Part shown: positions 20,463-29,139 of the stretch, piece by piece
How the letters are laid out: each line of letters opens with the position of its first letter
Numbering within the stretch: the first letter of the stretch is position 1
From: Lentzea fradiae
GTDB taxonomy: Bacteria > Actinomycetota > Actinomycetes > Mycobacteriales > Pseudonocardiaceae
NCBI RefSeq assembly: GCF_900100955.1
Contig: NZ_FNCC01000004.1
Coordinates: 468,337 to 532,336, forward strand
DNA length: 64,000 nucleotides
Direction of reading: 5' to 3'
Notes under the pieces: generated by a model
What the model was told of the DNA's origin: nothing
What the model saw: the letters and a program-made list of their open reading frames with translations, nothing else
The model's database searches: none
Made by a program: the position numbers and the translations under genes

Positions 20463-22189
20463 CGCGGCTGCCCATCGCGGAGCGGCACGAGGTGCGGCGG
20501 GCGGCCGTGCGGCTGCTGCGCGGCGAACGGCGGGCGCTCGCCGTGGTCCTGGTGCTGACGTCGCTGGCGGCGTTGACCGGGCTGGTGGCGCCGTACCTGG
20601 TCGGCAAGATCGTCGGCGGCGTCGAGGACGGCACGCTGACGCTGTCCACTGTGGACATGATCGCGCTCGGGGTGCTCGCCTCCGCGGTCGTGCACCTGTT
20701 CCTGGTGCGCTACAGCGGGTTGCAGACGTTCCGGCTCGGTGAGCGGTTCCTGGCCTCGTTGCGCGAGGAGGCGGTGACGCGCTCGCTCGCGCTGCCCGCG
20801 CGGGTCGTGGACCGGCTGAGCACCGGCGACCTGCTCACCCGCGTGACCAGCGACGTCGGTGTCGTCGGGCAGGCGCTGCGGGACGGCGTGCCGGAGGTGT
20901 TCACCGGGACGGTGAACCTGCTGGTCGTGCTCGTGGCGACGTTCGTGCTGGACCCGGTGCTGGGCCTGGCCGCGCTCGCCGGGATGCCGTTCGTCGCGTG
21001 GGTGCTGCACTGGTACCTCAAGCGGGCGCGTCCCGCCTACCTCGCGGAGAGCCAGGCGGCGGGTGACGTGGCGGAGATCTCCGCGGCCGTCGGCGAGGGC
21101 AGCAGGACGATCCAGACCTACGGGCTGCGCGACCGGTTGGTGGGGAAGGCGCACGCCTCGATCGCGTCCCACTACGACGCCCGGCTGCGGACGTTGCGGC
21201 TGCGCAACGTGCTGTTTCCGGTCATCAACTTCGTCAGCATGGTCCCGACCGCGCTGGTGCTGCTCGCCGGTGGCCTGTTCTACGCGGGGGACGCCGTCGA
21301 GATCGAGGTCGTCGTCACCGGCAGCCTCTACGTGTGGCGGCTCGTGGAACCGTTGGAACGCATCATGATGTGGGTCGAGTTCCTCCAGCGCGGCGCGGCG
21401 TCCTTCGCACGGGTCGAGGGGATCGGGGCGAACGCCGAAAGCGCGCCCGCGGTCGGTGAACCGGAGAGCGACCTCGTGGAGGTGCGCGGCGTCCGTTACT
21501 CCTATGTGGACGGACACGAGGTGTTGCACGGCGTCGACCTCGTGGTGCGGCCCGGCGAACGGCTCGCGGTCGTCGGTGTGTCCGGTGCCGGGAAGTCGAC
21601 CCTGGGCCGGTTGATCGCCGGGGTGGACCGGCCGTCGGAGGGGTCGGTGCGCGTCGGCGGCGTGCCGGTGGCCGACCTCGCGGCGGCGGGTGAGCAGCCG
21701 ATCGTGCTCGTGACGCAGGAGCACCACGTGTTCATCGGGACTCTGCGGGAGAACCTGGCGCTCGCCGTGCCGGACGCCTCGGACGACCGGCTCGTGGAGG
21801 CGTTGCGGACCGTGGACGCGCGGTGGTTCGACGACCTGCCGGACGGGCTCGACACGCCGCTCGGCGCGGGCGGACTGGAGCTCGATCCCGCGCAGGCGCA
21901 ACAGCTCGCGCTCGCCAGGGTCGAGGTCGCCGACCCGCACACGCTGGTGCTGGACGAGGCGACGTCGTCACTCGACCCGGCCACAGCGAGGCACGCCGAG
22001 CGCGCGATCGCGGCCGTGCGGGGGAGTCGCACGGTGATCGCGATCGCGCACCGGCTGCAGACCGCGCGTGATGCCGACCGGATCGCGGTCGTCGACGCGG
22101 GCCGCGTCGTGGAACTGGGATCCCACGACGACCTGGTGGCCAGGAACGGCACCTACGCGACGCTCTGGCGTTCCTGGCACGGTGACTAG
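20459..22189 (+). CDS. ABC exporter half-transporter with intact Walker motifs but no LSGGQ
   Basis: A 576-aa partner of the preceding exporter half. The membrane domain (about residues 25-315) includes the RVTSDVGVVGQALRDGV coupling region. The nucleotide-binding domain has Walker A GVSGAGKST (373-381), Q-loop LVTQEHHVFIGTLRENL, Walker B TLVLDEATSSLD and switch His in IAIAHRLQTARDADRI. The signature is lost: LDPAQAQQLALAR (475 on) replaces LSGGQ. Together the pair can form exactly one complete ATP site. Start ATG 20459 follows GGAGGGA and overlaps the upstream stop. Convergent with the following membrane protein by 4 bp. Confidence 0.9.
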   Translation: MTRLPIAERHEVRRAAVRLLRGERRALAVVLVLTSLAALTGLVAPYLVGKIVGGVEDGTLTLSTVDMIALGVLASAVVHLFLVRYSGLQTFRLGERFLASLREEAVTRSLALPARVVDRLSTGDLLTRVTSDVGVVGQALRDGVPEVFTGTVNLLVVLVATFVLDPVLGLAALAGMPFVAWVLHWYLKRARPAYLAESQAAGDVAEISAAVGEGSRTIQTYGLRDRLVGKAHASIASHYDARLRTLRLRNVLFPVINFVSMVPTALVLLAGGLFYAGDAVEIEVVVTGSLYVWRLVEPLERIMMWVEFLQRGAASFARVEGIGANAESAPAVGEPESDLVEVRGVRYSYVDGHEVLHGVDLVVRPGERLAVVGVSGAGKSTLGRLIAGVDRPSEGSVRVGGVPVADLAAAGEQPIVLVTQEHHVFIGTLRENLALAVPDASDDRLVEALRTVDARWFDDLPDGLDTPLGAGGLELDPAQAQQLALARVEVADPHTLVLDEATSSLDPATARHAERAIAAVRGSRTVIAIAHRLQTARDADRIAVVDAGRVVELGSHDDLVARNGTYATLWRSWHGD

Positions 22190-23406
22190 GGAAGGGGCAC
22201 GACCTTGGGGGTGTCGCCCTCCCAGACAGTCACCTCCGTCGTGCCCGCGGGTGCGAGCCAGGCGTCGGGGCGCTCGTCCGGGCCGATGCGCGTGCCGTAC
22301 CGGATGACGAACGTGCCCTGGCCGTCCGGCAGCGGCACGAGCATGGGCTCCACCGCAGAGACCGGCCCGCCGAGCACAGCGGCGCTGAACTCGCCGTCCG
22401 GCCGGTGGATCAGGCCGTACAGCTCACCGAGCGACTCGATCACCTCGGCATGCCTTCCGTCCGGCAGCCACGCGTGCGCCATCCACGCGCCGATGTCGTT
22501 CCACCCGACCGCGTAGTCGAGGAACGCCTTCTCACGCAGCTCCTGGTCCGGCGACAGCGCACGGGCCGGTGGCGTCAAAGGTGCGCCCTCCGGCAGGTCC
22601 GCCGCGAGCAGCCGGCCCTTCCAGCCGAGGCCGGGGTGAGGGTAGAACGCGTTGTCGGGACGCTTGTCCTCCCTCGCGGTCAGCGGCTCGCGCGTGAAGT
22701 CGTCCGGCGCCGGGGCCGTGTCGCCGCGGACGAACACCGGCCGGTCGGACTGCTTCGCGCTCACCACCGCGACCCCGCCGGGCCCCGTGGCCTCCTGCCA
22801 GGCGCGCGTCAGGCGGCCGTCGCCGCCCCTGACCGGGTTGACCGACCAGAACACCCTGCTGCCCAGCGTCTGCACGATGTGGGTGGACCGCTCCTTGCCG
22901 AGCTGGAACAGCCCGGACTCGCGGCCGAAGTCGATCTCCCGGTCCACCACGTTGCCCCCGGACACGAGCCCGACGACGGTGCGGGACTCCGACTGGCCGT
23001 CCAGCCGCACGGCCTGGGCGACCAGCGCCGCCGGGCCCTCCGGCGTGGTGCCGGCCCAGAAGACGTTCGCCTCGGCGGAGAGGTCCTTCACCTGCCCGGC
23101 CTGCCGCCACGACTGCTCGGGGCCGTTGTTCCACGTCGCCAGCGCCCGCGAGACGAAGTCCGCGTCCCCGGCGAGGTCACCGGCCGGTGCCGCGGTCAGC
23201 CGGTGGTCGCCCGAGTCGGGCGGCAGCGTGGACGACCGCGTGAGCACCACCCCGGTCACCACCCCCGCGAGCAACGCCACCGCCGCCGTCACCGCGACCA
23301 GCTTGCGCGTCTGCCTGCGCCGTGCCCCTGCCATGACGTCCCCCACGAATCCCGGCCGCACGTCGAGGTCCGCCGTCGCCGCCTCCATCGCCTGCTTCAG
23401 CTCCAC
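22186..23406 (-). CDS. Single-pass membrane protein coupled to an ECF sigma factor
   Basis: A 406-aa protein with a short basic cytosolic N-terminus (about 35 residues), one membrane helix (about 37-57, VAVTAAVALLAGVVTGVVL) and a large extracytoplasmic part rich in Gly/Pro/Trp without a recognised domain. Its start lies 10 nt inside the sigma factor gene, so it is coexpressed. This is the position and topology of a cognate membrane regulator of the sigma factor, but the cytosolic segment is too short for a classical anti-sigma domain. Role inferred from context only. Confidence 0.65.
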   Translation of the reverse strand: MELKQAMEAATADLDVRPGFVGDVMAGARRRQTRKLVAVTAAVALLAGVVTGVVLTRSSTLPPDSGDHRLTAAPAGDLAGDADFVSRALATWNNGPEQSWRQAGQVKDLSAEANVFWAGTTPEGPAALVAQAVRLDGQSESRTVVGLVSGGNVVDREIDFGRESGLFQLGKERSTHIVQTLGSRVFWSVNPVRGGDGRLTRAWQEATGPGGVAVVSAKQSDRPVFVRGDTAPAPDDFTREPLTAREDKRPDNAFYPHPGLGWKGRLLAADLPEGAPLTPPARALSPDQELREKAFLDYAVGWNDIGAWMAHAWLPDGRHAEVIESLGELYGLIHRPDGEFSAAVLGGPVSAVEPMLVPLPDGQGTFVIRYGTRIGPDERPDAWLAPAGTTEVTVWEGDTPKVVPLP

Positions 23407-23885
23407 GTCAACACCTGCTCACCCATGAGCTCCCGCATCCGCGCGAGCCCGCGCGAGGTCTGGCTCTTCACCGTGCCGACACCACAGCCGAGAGCGCGAG
23501 CCGTGTCGGCTTCGCTGAGGTCGTCGAAGAACCGCAGCACCAGAACGGCACGCATCTTCTTCGGCAACTGCGCCAGTGCTCGCACGACCGTCTCCGAGTT
23601 CACGACCCGTTGCTCATGTCCCGCTGTGACCGGCGTCTCCGCGTGCTCGAACGGCGCCTCCGGCTTGCGGGCCCGCCGCCGCCACCTGTTCGCCGCCGCG
23701 TTCGCGATCGATGCGCGCGCATAAGCCTCGGGTGAGGTCTTGATCCGGCGCCACTTGCCGTACATGCCCATGAGAACGTCCTGCAGGATGTCCTCGGCAG
23801 CGCCTCTGTCTCCGCCGCACAGCAGGTAGGCGGTGCGCAGCAAGCTTTGTGAGCGCAACGCCACGAAGTCCTCGAAGTCCTGCAT
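23397..23885 (-). CDS. ECF RNA polymerase sigma factor, SigE-family (actinobacterial type)
   Basis: A 162-aa group 4 sigma factor. Region 2 is [22 protein letters not shown]...[13 protein letters not shown], and region 4 is [51 protein letters not shown], including a typical helix-turn-helix. Length is that of the roughly 165-aa actinomycete SigE-family subgroup. It is cotranscribed with the overlapping membrane protein gene and divergent from atpC across 105 bp. Target promoters are unknown. Confidence 0.9.
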   Translation of the reverse strand: MQDFEDFVALRSQSLLRTAYLLCGGDRGAAEDILQDVLMGMYGKWRRIKTSPEAYARASIANAAANRWRRRARKPEAPFEHAETPVTAGHEQRVVNSETVVRALAQLPKKMRAVLVLRFFDDLSEADTARALGCGVGTVKSQTSRGLARMRELMGEQVLTWS

Positions 23886-23952
23886 GTCCCCCTCCGGCGG
23901 TTGTCGAAGGTACTGACACCGGGCGGGGCGGCGAGGTTGTCAGGCGACCGTT

Positions 23953-23958
23953 TAGACT
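23953..23958 (+). promoter_or_regulatory. Candidate -10 (TAGACT) of the separated atpC
   Basis: TAGACT lies 32 nt before the atpC GTG, in the 105-bp gap shared with the divergent sigma factor gene. No well-spaced -35 is evident. If used, it drives atpC independently of the rest of the ATP synthase operon. Confidence 0.35.
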
Positions 23959-23990
23959 CAACCCGACTCCAGACGACGAGGGAGATACGC

Positions 23991-24356
23991 GTGGCCGAGA
24001 TGACCGTTGAACTGGTCGCCGTTGAACGCCGTTTGTGGTCCGGTACGGCCACCTCCGTTTCGGCGCAGACGACCGAGGGCGAGATCGGCATCCTGCCCGG
24101 TCACGAGCCCGTGCTGGGCCAGCTGGTCGAGGGTGGCGTGGTGCGCATCCGCACGACCGACGGTGGCCTTGTCACCGCCGCCGTGCACGGTGGCTTCCTG
24201 TCCGTGACCGGCTCGGGCGTGTCGATTCTCGCCGAGGACGCCGACCTCGCGGACGAGATCGACGTGAACGCGGCGCGGTCGGCGCTGCAGGACGCGGACG
24301 ACGCCGAGCGCGCACGGGCGGCAGCGCGCGTGCGGGCCGTGGAACAGTCGGCCTGA
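23991..24356 (+). CDS. atpC: ATP synthase F1 subunit epsilon (detached from operon)
   Basis: A 121-aa epsilon subunit regulating rotation and ATPase activity. The N-terminal beta sandwich is typical ([20 protein letters not shown], then [16 protein letters not shown] and VHGGFLSV). The C-terminal helical hairpin is [26 protein letters not shown] 23991 follows GAGGGAGATA; ATG 24000 is an alternative. It should directly follow atpD but is 8.2 kb away with its own promoter region. Downstream DUF2550, corrinoid adenosyltransferase and murA keep the conserved order. Confidence 0.95.
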   Translation: MAEMTVELVAVERRLWSGTATSVSAQTTEGEIGILPGHEPVLGQLVEGGVVRIRTTDGGLVTAAVHGGFLSVTGSGVSILAEDADLADEIDVNAARSALQDADDAERARAAARVRAVEQSA

Positions 24357-24378
24357 GACAGGGCGCGAGGGCCCAGCC

Positions 24379-24810
24379 GTGGGGATCACCGAGATTGCCG
24401 GACTGGTCCTTCTCGGAGTGGCGGTCATCATCTGCTACTTCGCCTGGCGCCGCGTCCGGCTGCTGCGTGAAGGCGGAGTGCACGTGGCGCTCCGCAGCCA
24501 GTTCGACGACCGCGGTCGCGGCTGGCATCTGGGTGTAGGGCACTACCGGGGCGACTCGTTCGCCTGGTTCCGCGTCCTGTCGCTCGGGTCCCGGCCCGAC
24601 CAGCTGATCTCGCGGGACGGGCTGGAGATCGACGCCCGGCGGGAACCGACGGGGCCCGAGGCGTACGCGATGCCCGTCGGGGCCACGGTGCTGCGGTGCC
24701 GGTCCGGTTCCGGCGAGGTGGAGATCGCGATGGGGCCGGATGCTTTGACCGGGTTCCTGTCCTGGCTGGAGGCGTCTCCGCCGGGACGCTCGATTCCCTG
24801 GGCCTCTTGA
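24379..24810 (+). CDS. DUF2550 family membrane protein
   Basis: A 143-aa protein with one N-terminal membrane helix (about residues 3-22, ITEIAGLVLLGVAVIICYFAW) and a soluble domain (residues 30-135) typical of DUF2550, found beside atpC throughout actinobacteria. It starts at GTG 24379, 22 nt after atpC, and is probably cotranscribed. Function unknown. A bidirectional terminator follows. Confidence 0.85.
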   Translation: MGITEIAGLVLLGVAVIICYFAWRRVRLLREGGVHVALRSQFDDRGRGWHLGVGHYRGDSFAWFRVLSLGSRPDQLISRDGLEIDARREPTGPEAYAMPVGATVLRCRSGSGEVEIAMGPDALTGFLSWLEASPPGRSIPWAS

Positions 24811-24817
24811 GCTGCAC

Positions 24818-24851
24818 CGAAGGGCGCCTCCCGCGTGGGAGGCGCCCTTCG
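24818..24851. terminator. Bidirectional terminator between convergent genes
   Basis: A perfect 15-bp stem (24818-24832 with 24837-24851) with a GCGT loop, placed between DUF2550 (+) and the adenosyltransferase gene (-), whose stop is 22 nt away. Confidence 0.8.
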
Positions 24852-24873
24852 TGGTCACCGGGTGCCGTGTGCG

Positions 24874-25446
24874 TCAGGCGTTCTCGCCCGGCTGCCAGAG
24901 CACGTCGCCGTCCGGGTTCGCCACCCTGGCGAGGATGAAGAGCAGGTCCGACAGGCGGTTCAGGTACTTCGCGGTCAGGACGTTGGTGTGCTCGGCGTCG
25001 GCGTCGATGAGCGCCCAGGTGCGTCGTTCCGCCCGGCGGGCGACGGTGCGGGCCTGGTGCAGGAGGGCCGCTCCCGGGGTGCCGCCGTTCAGGATGAAGG
25101 AGTCCAGTTTGCCCAGGCGTTCGTTGAACTCGTCGCAGTAGCCCTCCAGGCGGTCCACGTATGCCTGGGTGATGCGCAGGGGCGGGTACTCCGGGTCGGG
25201 GACGATCGGGGTGCAGAGGTCTGCTCCGACGTCGAAGAGGTCGTTCTGGACCTTGCGGACCACTTCGTGGACGTCCGGGGCCAGCTGGCCCAGGGCCAGT
25301 GCCACGCCCAGGGACGCGTTGGTCTCGTCGACGTCCGCGTACGCCTCGATCCGGGGGTCCGTCTTCGGGACGCGGGAGAAATCGCCCAGACCGGTCGTGC
25401 CGTCGTCGCCTACGCGTGTGTAGATCTTCGTGAGATGTACCGCCAT
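24874..25446 (-). CDS. Cob(I)alamin adenosyltransferase, PduO type
   Basis: A 190-aa ATP:corrinoid adenosyltransferase that makes adenosylcobalamin, the cofactor of the B12-dependent mutase encoded 1.7 kb away. Family motifs: the ATP-binding N-terminus KIYTRVGDDGTTGL, then RIEAYADVDETNASLG, the ARTVARRAERRTWAL helix with the conserved RR-E-R, and YLNRLSDLLFILAR. Start ATG 25446 is fixed by a leaderless -10 7 nt upstream. It is divergent from murA, with only 35 bp between start codons. Confidence 0.92.
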   Translation of the reverse strand: MAVHLTKIYTRVGDDGTTGLGDFSRVPKTDPRIEAYADVDETNASLGVALALGQLAPDVHEVVRKVQNDLFDVGADLCTPIVPDPEYPPLRITQAYVDRLEGYCDEFNERLGKLDSFILNGGTPGAALLHQARTVARRAERRTWALIDADAEHTNVLTAKYLNRLSDLLFILARVANPDGDVLWQPGENA

Positions 25447-25453
25447 GAGTGGC

Positions 25454-25459
25454 ACTCTA
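25454..25459 (-). promoter_or_regulatory. Leaderless -10 of the adenosyltransferase (TAGAGT)
   Basis: TAGAGT on the minus strand ends 7 nt before ATG 25446. It lies 10 bp from the murA -10, so the two promoters are nearly back to back. Confidence 0.5.
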
Positions 25460-25469
25460 TGACCGTCCG

Positions 25470-25475
25470 TAGGAT
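25470..25475 (+). promoter_or_regulatory. Leaderless -10 of murA (TAGGAT)
   Basis: TAGGAT ends 6 nt before GTG 25482. No Shine-Dalgarno sequence. Confidence 0.55.
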
Positions 25476-25481
25476 TGCCGC

Positions 25482-26747
25482 GTGAGCGAGCATTTCCGGG
25501 TACACGGTGGCGCACGGCTGGTCGGCGAAGTCGACGTCGTCGGGGCCAAGAACAGCGTTCTCAAGCTGATGGCGGCCGCCCTGCTCGCTGAGGGCACCAC
25601 GACCATCACCAACTGCCCGGACATCCTCGACGTGCCGTTGATGGCCGACGCGCTGCGCAGTCTCGGGTGCCAGGTCGAGCTCGAAGGGGACGTGGCGAGG
25701 ATCACCACGCCCGCCGAGCTGAGCTACCAGGCCGACTCCGAGGCGATGGGCAAGCTGCGGGCCAGCATCTGCGTGCTCGGACCGCTCGTCGGGCGGTGCA
25801 AGCGGGCCGTCGTGGCGTTGCCGGGTGGGGACGCGATCGGGTCGCGGCCGCTCGACATGCACCAGAGCGGGCTGGAGAAGCTCGGTGCCACCACGTCGAT
25901 CGAGCACGGGTGCATCGTCGCCGAGGCCGAGGGGCTGCACGGCGCGCAGATCTGGCTCGACTTCCCGAGCATGGGCGCCACCGAGAACATCCTGATGGCG
26001 GCGGTGCTGGCGAACGGCACGACGGTCATCGACAACGCGGCTCGCGAGCCGGAGATCGTCGACCTCTGCCTGATGCTGACCCAGATGGGCGCGAAGGTCG
26101 AAGGGGCCGGCACGTCCACGTTGACGGTGCACGGCGTCAAGGAGCTCAAGCCGACCGAGCACCGCGTCATCGGCGACCGGATCGTCGGTGCCACGTGGGG
26201 GTTCGCCGCCGCCATGACGCGCGGTGACGTGCGGGTGCGCGGGGTGAACCCGCACCACCTCGACCTGGTGCTGGAGAAGCTGCGGATGGCGGGCGCCGAG
26301 GTGACCGTCTACGAGGGCGAGGACGAGGGCTTCCGGGTCGTCATGGAGGACAGGCCGAAGGCCGTCGACTTCGTGACGCTGCCCTACCCCGGCTTCGCCA
26401 CGGACAACCAGCCGTTCGCGATCGCGCTGTCCGCGGTCGCCGAGGGCACCTCGATGATCACCGAGAACCTGTTCGAGGCCCGGTTCCGGTTCATCGACGA
26501 GATGATCCGGCTGGGTGCCGACGCGCGCACGGACGGCCATCACGCCGTGATCCGCGGTGTCGAGAAGCTGTCCAGCGCGCCGGTGTGGGCGAGCGACATC
26601 CGGGCGGGGGCCGGGCTGGTGCTCGCCGGGCTGTGCGCGGACGGGGCCACCGAGGTCTACGAGATCTTCCACATCGAGCGCGGCTACCCCGGTTTCGTGG
26701 AGAACCTCCGCAAGCTGGGCGCCGACGTGGAGCGGGTCAGCTCCTGA
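25482..26747 (+). CDS. murA: UDP-N-acetylglucosamine 1-carboxyvinyltransferase
   Basis: A 421-aa EPSP-synthase-fold enzyme that adds enolpyruvate to UDP-GlcNAc, the first committed step of peptidoglycan synthesis. The N-terminus [28 protein letters not shown] contains the catalytic Lys-Asn pair, and [18 protein letters not shown] near the C-terminus is typical. At the position of the fosfomycin-sensitive Cys the sequence reads [23 protein letters not shown]: an Asp replaces Cys, as in mycobacterial MurA, predicting intrinsic fosfomycin resistance. Leaderless GTG start. Position after atpC is conserved in actinobacteria. Confidence 0.95.
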   Translation: MSEHFRVHGGARLVGEVDVVGAKNSVLKLMAAALLAEGTTTITNCPDILDVPLMADALRSLGCQVELEGDVARITTPAELSYQADSEAMGKLRASICVLGPLVGRCKRAVVALPGGDAIGSRPLDMHQSGLEKLGATTSIEHGCIVAEAEGLHGAQIWLDFPSMGATENILMAAVLANGTTVIDNAAREPEIVDLCLMLTQMGAKVEGAGTSTLTVHGVKELKPTEHRVIGDRIVGATWGFAAAMTRGDVRVRGVNPHHLDLVLEKLRMAGAEVTVYEGEDEGFRVVMEDRPKAVDFVTLPYPGFATDNQPFAIALSAVAEGTSMITENLFEARFRFIDEMIRLGADARTDGHHAVIRGVEKLSSAPVWASDIRAGAGLVLAGLCADGATEVYEIFHIERGYPGFVENLRKLGADVERVSS

Positions 26748-27024
26748 GCACGAGCCGCGCGTTCGCGACGTCCTGCGGGAAGACCATCACCCGGTAGGGC
26801 GCGTGGCGCGAGCGCGTGGCCCGCACGCCGTTGGCCTTCAGCTTGCGCACGAGGACCTTCGCCGCCTCCTCGGTGGGCACGAGCGCCACCTCGCTCAGCA
26901 ACCCGAAGTCGGTGCCGTCCAGGTCGGGCACCGGCCGCCGGTCGTCGCCCGCGAAGTACCTCAGCACCAGTGCCAGCAAGCCGAGAACGGCGAAGACCAC
27001 GACGATCTGGTAAAGGCCCGTCAC
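26737..27024 (-). CDS. Small membrane protein with DUF2007-like domain
   Basis: A 95-aa protein: one N-terminal membrane helix (about residues 4-23, [21 protein letters not shown]), then a compact domain ([28 protein letters not shown]...[17 protein letters not shown]) that resembles DUF2007 putative signal-transducing domains. It converges on murA with an 11-bp overlap and is divergent from the mutase gene. Function unknown. Confidence 0.7.
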   Translation of the reverse strand: MTGLYQIVVVFAVLGLLALVLRYFAGDDRRPVPDLDGTDFGLLSEVALVPTEEAAKVLVRKLKANGVRATRSRHAPYRVMVFPQDVANARLVLRS

Positions 27025-27082
27025 CTCTCCATCATGCGCTCAGTGGACTCGATTCAGTGAGCAATCGCACGCGCGCCAACAG

Positions 27083-27095
27083 TTACTGGCCAGTA
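27083..27095. promoter_or_regulatory. Palindromic operator candidate TTACTGGCCAGTA (ecm)
   Basis: It contains the perfect 12-bp palindrome TACTGGCCAGTA and lies 32 bp upstream of the mutase start, overlapping a possible -10 TACGCT (27094-27099). The same TTAC(T/C)-N4-(A/G)GTA pattern occurs at 38484, 46134, 53828 and 54554. Confidence 0.6.
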
Positions 27096-27127
27096 CGCTC
27101 CGGACAACGACGTTGTGGGAGGTTGCT

Positions 27128-29122
27128 GTGCCGTATCCGGCTGACCGTGAACGCGACCGCCCCTGGGTGATGCGCACGTACGCGGGCCACTCCTCGGCAG
27201 CGGCGTCCAACGCGCTGTACCGCCGCAACCTCGCCAAGGGGCAGACGGGTCTCTCCGTCGCGTTCGACCTGCCGACGCAGACCGGCTACGACCCCGACGA
27301 CGAGCTCGCCAAGGGCGAGGTCGGCAAGGTCGGCGTGCCGATCAGCCACATCGGCGACATGCGGCAGCTGTTCGACCAGATCCCGCTCGCGGGCGCCAAC
27401 ACGTCGATGACGATCAACGCGACGGCCATGTGGCTGCTCGCCCTCTACGTCACCGTGGCCGAGGAGCAGGGCGCGGACCCGGCGGCACTGGCCGGCACGA
27501 CGCAGAACGACATCATCAAGGAGTACCTGTCGCGCGGGACGTACGTGTTCCCGCCGGGACCGTCGCTGCGGCTGATCACCGACATGGTCGCGTGGACCGT
27601 GTCGAACGTGCCGAAGTGGAACCCGATCAACATCTGCAGCTACCACCTCCAGGAGGTCGGCGCGACACCGGCGCAGGAGGTCGCGTACGCGATGTGCACG
27701 GCGATCGCGGTCCTCGACTCGGTGCGCGACTCCGGGCAGGTGCCGCAGGAGAAGTTCGGTGACGTCGTCGCCCGCATCTCCTTCTTCGTGAACGCCGGTG
27801 TGCGGTTCGTCGAAGAGATGTGCAAGATGCGTGCGTTCGCCCAGATCTGGGACGAGATCACGCGGGAGCGTTACGGCGTCGAGAACCCGAAGCACCGCCG
27901 TTTCCGCTACGGCGTGCAGGTCAACTCGCTGGGGCTGACCGAGGCGCAGCCGGAGAACAACGTCCAGCGCATCGTGCTGGAGATGCTCGCGGTGTCGTTG
28001 TCCCGCAACGCCCGTGCCCGCGCCATCCAGCTGCCCGCGTGGAACGAGGCGCTGGGCCTGCCGCGTCCGTGGGACCAGCAGTGGGCGCTGCGCATGCAGC
28101 AGGTGCTCGCGTACGAGACGGACCTGCTGGAGTACGAGGACATCTTCGACGGCTCGCCCGTCATCGAGGCCAAGGTGAACGAGATCCTCGCCGGTGCGCG
28201 CGAGGAGATCGACCGCGTGCAGTCGATGGGCGGTGCCGTCGCGGCCGTCGAGTCCGGCTACATGAAGTCGCAGCTCGTCTCGTCGCTCGCGGACCGGCGC
28301 CGTCGCGTCGAGTCGGGCGAGGAGATCGTGGTCGGCGTCAACAAGTTCGACACGACCGAGCCGTCGCCGTTGCAGGCCGAGGGCGCCAACGCGATCGAGA
28401 CCATCGACCCGATCGTCGAGCTGCACGCCGTCGAGGCGATCCAGCAGTGGCGCGCGAACCGCGACAACGCGGCCGTCGAGGCGTCGCTGGACGCGTTGCG
28501 CGAAGCCGCCAAGACCGATCAGAACCTCGTCGAGGTGACGCTGGCGTGTGCGCGCGCCGGTGTGACGACGGGCGAGTGGTCGCAGGCGCTGCGGGACACG
28601 TTCGGCGAGTACCGCGCACCGACCGGTGTCTCCGGCGCCTCGGCTTCCGGTGAGGCCGGGTCGGAGATCGCACGGGTCAGGGACCGGGTGCGCGCGACGG
28701 GCGAGGAGATCGGCGAGCGGCTGCGGATGCTGGTCGGCAAGCCGGGCCTCGACGGGCACTCCAACGGCGCCGAACAGGTCGCCGTGCGGGCCCGCGACGT
28801 CGGCTTCGAGGTCGTCTACCAGGGCATCCGCCTGACCCCGGCGCAGATCGTGGCCGCCGCCGTGCAGGAGGACGTGCACGTCGTCGGCCTCTCGATCCTG
28901 TCCGGCTCGCACCTCGAGGTCGTGCCCGCGGTGGTCGACGGTCTGCGGGAGGCAGGCGCCGGGGACATCCCCGTGATCGTGGGCGGCATCATCCCGCCGG
29001 ACGACGCCGCCAAGCTGCGCGAACGAGGCGTGGCGCGGGTCTTCACGCCGAAGGACTACGAGCTGACCGAGATCATGGACGAGATCGTCACCGTGATCCG
29101 AGAGGTGCGTTCTCCGGCCTAG
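27128..29122 (+). CDS. ecm: Ethylmalonyl-CoA mutase (MeaA family)
   Basis: A 664-aa adenosylcobalamin-dependent acyl-CoA mutase with catalytic barrel and B12 domain in one chain, of the MeaA/Ecm family converting ethylmalonyl-CoA to methylsuccinyl-CoA. The N-terminus YPADRERDRPWVMRTYAGHS and AFDLPTQTGYDPDDEL are characteristic of MeaA. The B12-binding signature DGHSNG (D542, H544, G547) is present. GTG 27128 after GGGAGG is preferred over TTG 27113. Ccr, epimerase, thiolase and meaB elsewhere in the window supply its substrate and chaperone. Methylmalonyl- or isobutyryl-CoA mutase activity is less likely given the single-chain MeaA architecture. Confidence 0.88.
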   Translation: MPYPADRERDRPWVMRTYAGHSSAAASNALYRRNLAKGQTGLSVAFDLPTQTGYDPDDELAKGEVGKVGVPISHIGDMRQLFDQIPLAGANTSMTINATAMWLLALYVTVAEEQGADPAALAGTTQNDIIKEYLSRGTYVFPPGPSLRLITDMVAWTVSNVPKWNPINICSYHLQEVGATPAQEVAYAMCTAIAVLDSVRDSGQVPQEKFGDVVARISFFVNAGVRFVEEMCKMRAFAQIWDEITRERYGVENPKHRRFRYGVQVNSLGLTEAQPENNVQRIVLEMLAVSLSRNARARAIQLPAWNEALGLPRPWDQQWALRMQQVLAYETDLLEYEDIFDGSPVIEAKVNEILAGAREEIDRVQSMGGAVAAVESGYMKSQLVSSLADRRRRVESGEEIVVGVNKFDTTEPSPLQAEGANAIETIDPIVELHAVEAIQQWRANRDNAAVEASLDALREAAKTDQNLVEVTLACARAGVTTGEWSQALRDTFGEYRAPTGVSGASASGEAGSEIARVRDRVRATGEEIGERLRMLVGKPGLDGHSNGAEQVAVRARDVGFEVVYQGIRLTPAQIVAAAVQEDVHVVGLSILSGSHLEVVPAVVDGLREAGAGDIPVIVGGIIPPDDAAKLRERGVARVFTPKDYELTEIMDEIVTVIREVRSPA

Positions 29123-29127
29123 GGCCT

Positions 29128-29133
29128 TAGATT
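29128..29133 (+). promoter_or_regulatory. Leaderless -10 of the crotonase-like gene (TAGATT)
   Basis: TAGATT ends 6 nt before ATG 29140, immediately after the mutase stop. No ribosome site is present. Confidence 0.45.
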
Positions 29134-29139
29134 CGCTGA

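Noticed and set aside
15894..23885. Reading the atpD-atpC insertion as a biosynthetic gene cluster
   Set aside because: Contains an exporter and sigma factor but no biosynthetic enzymes.
27083..28912. 609-codon minus-strand frame over ecm
   Set aside because: Mirrors the codon structure of the mutase gene, which has full family motifs; no start context.
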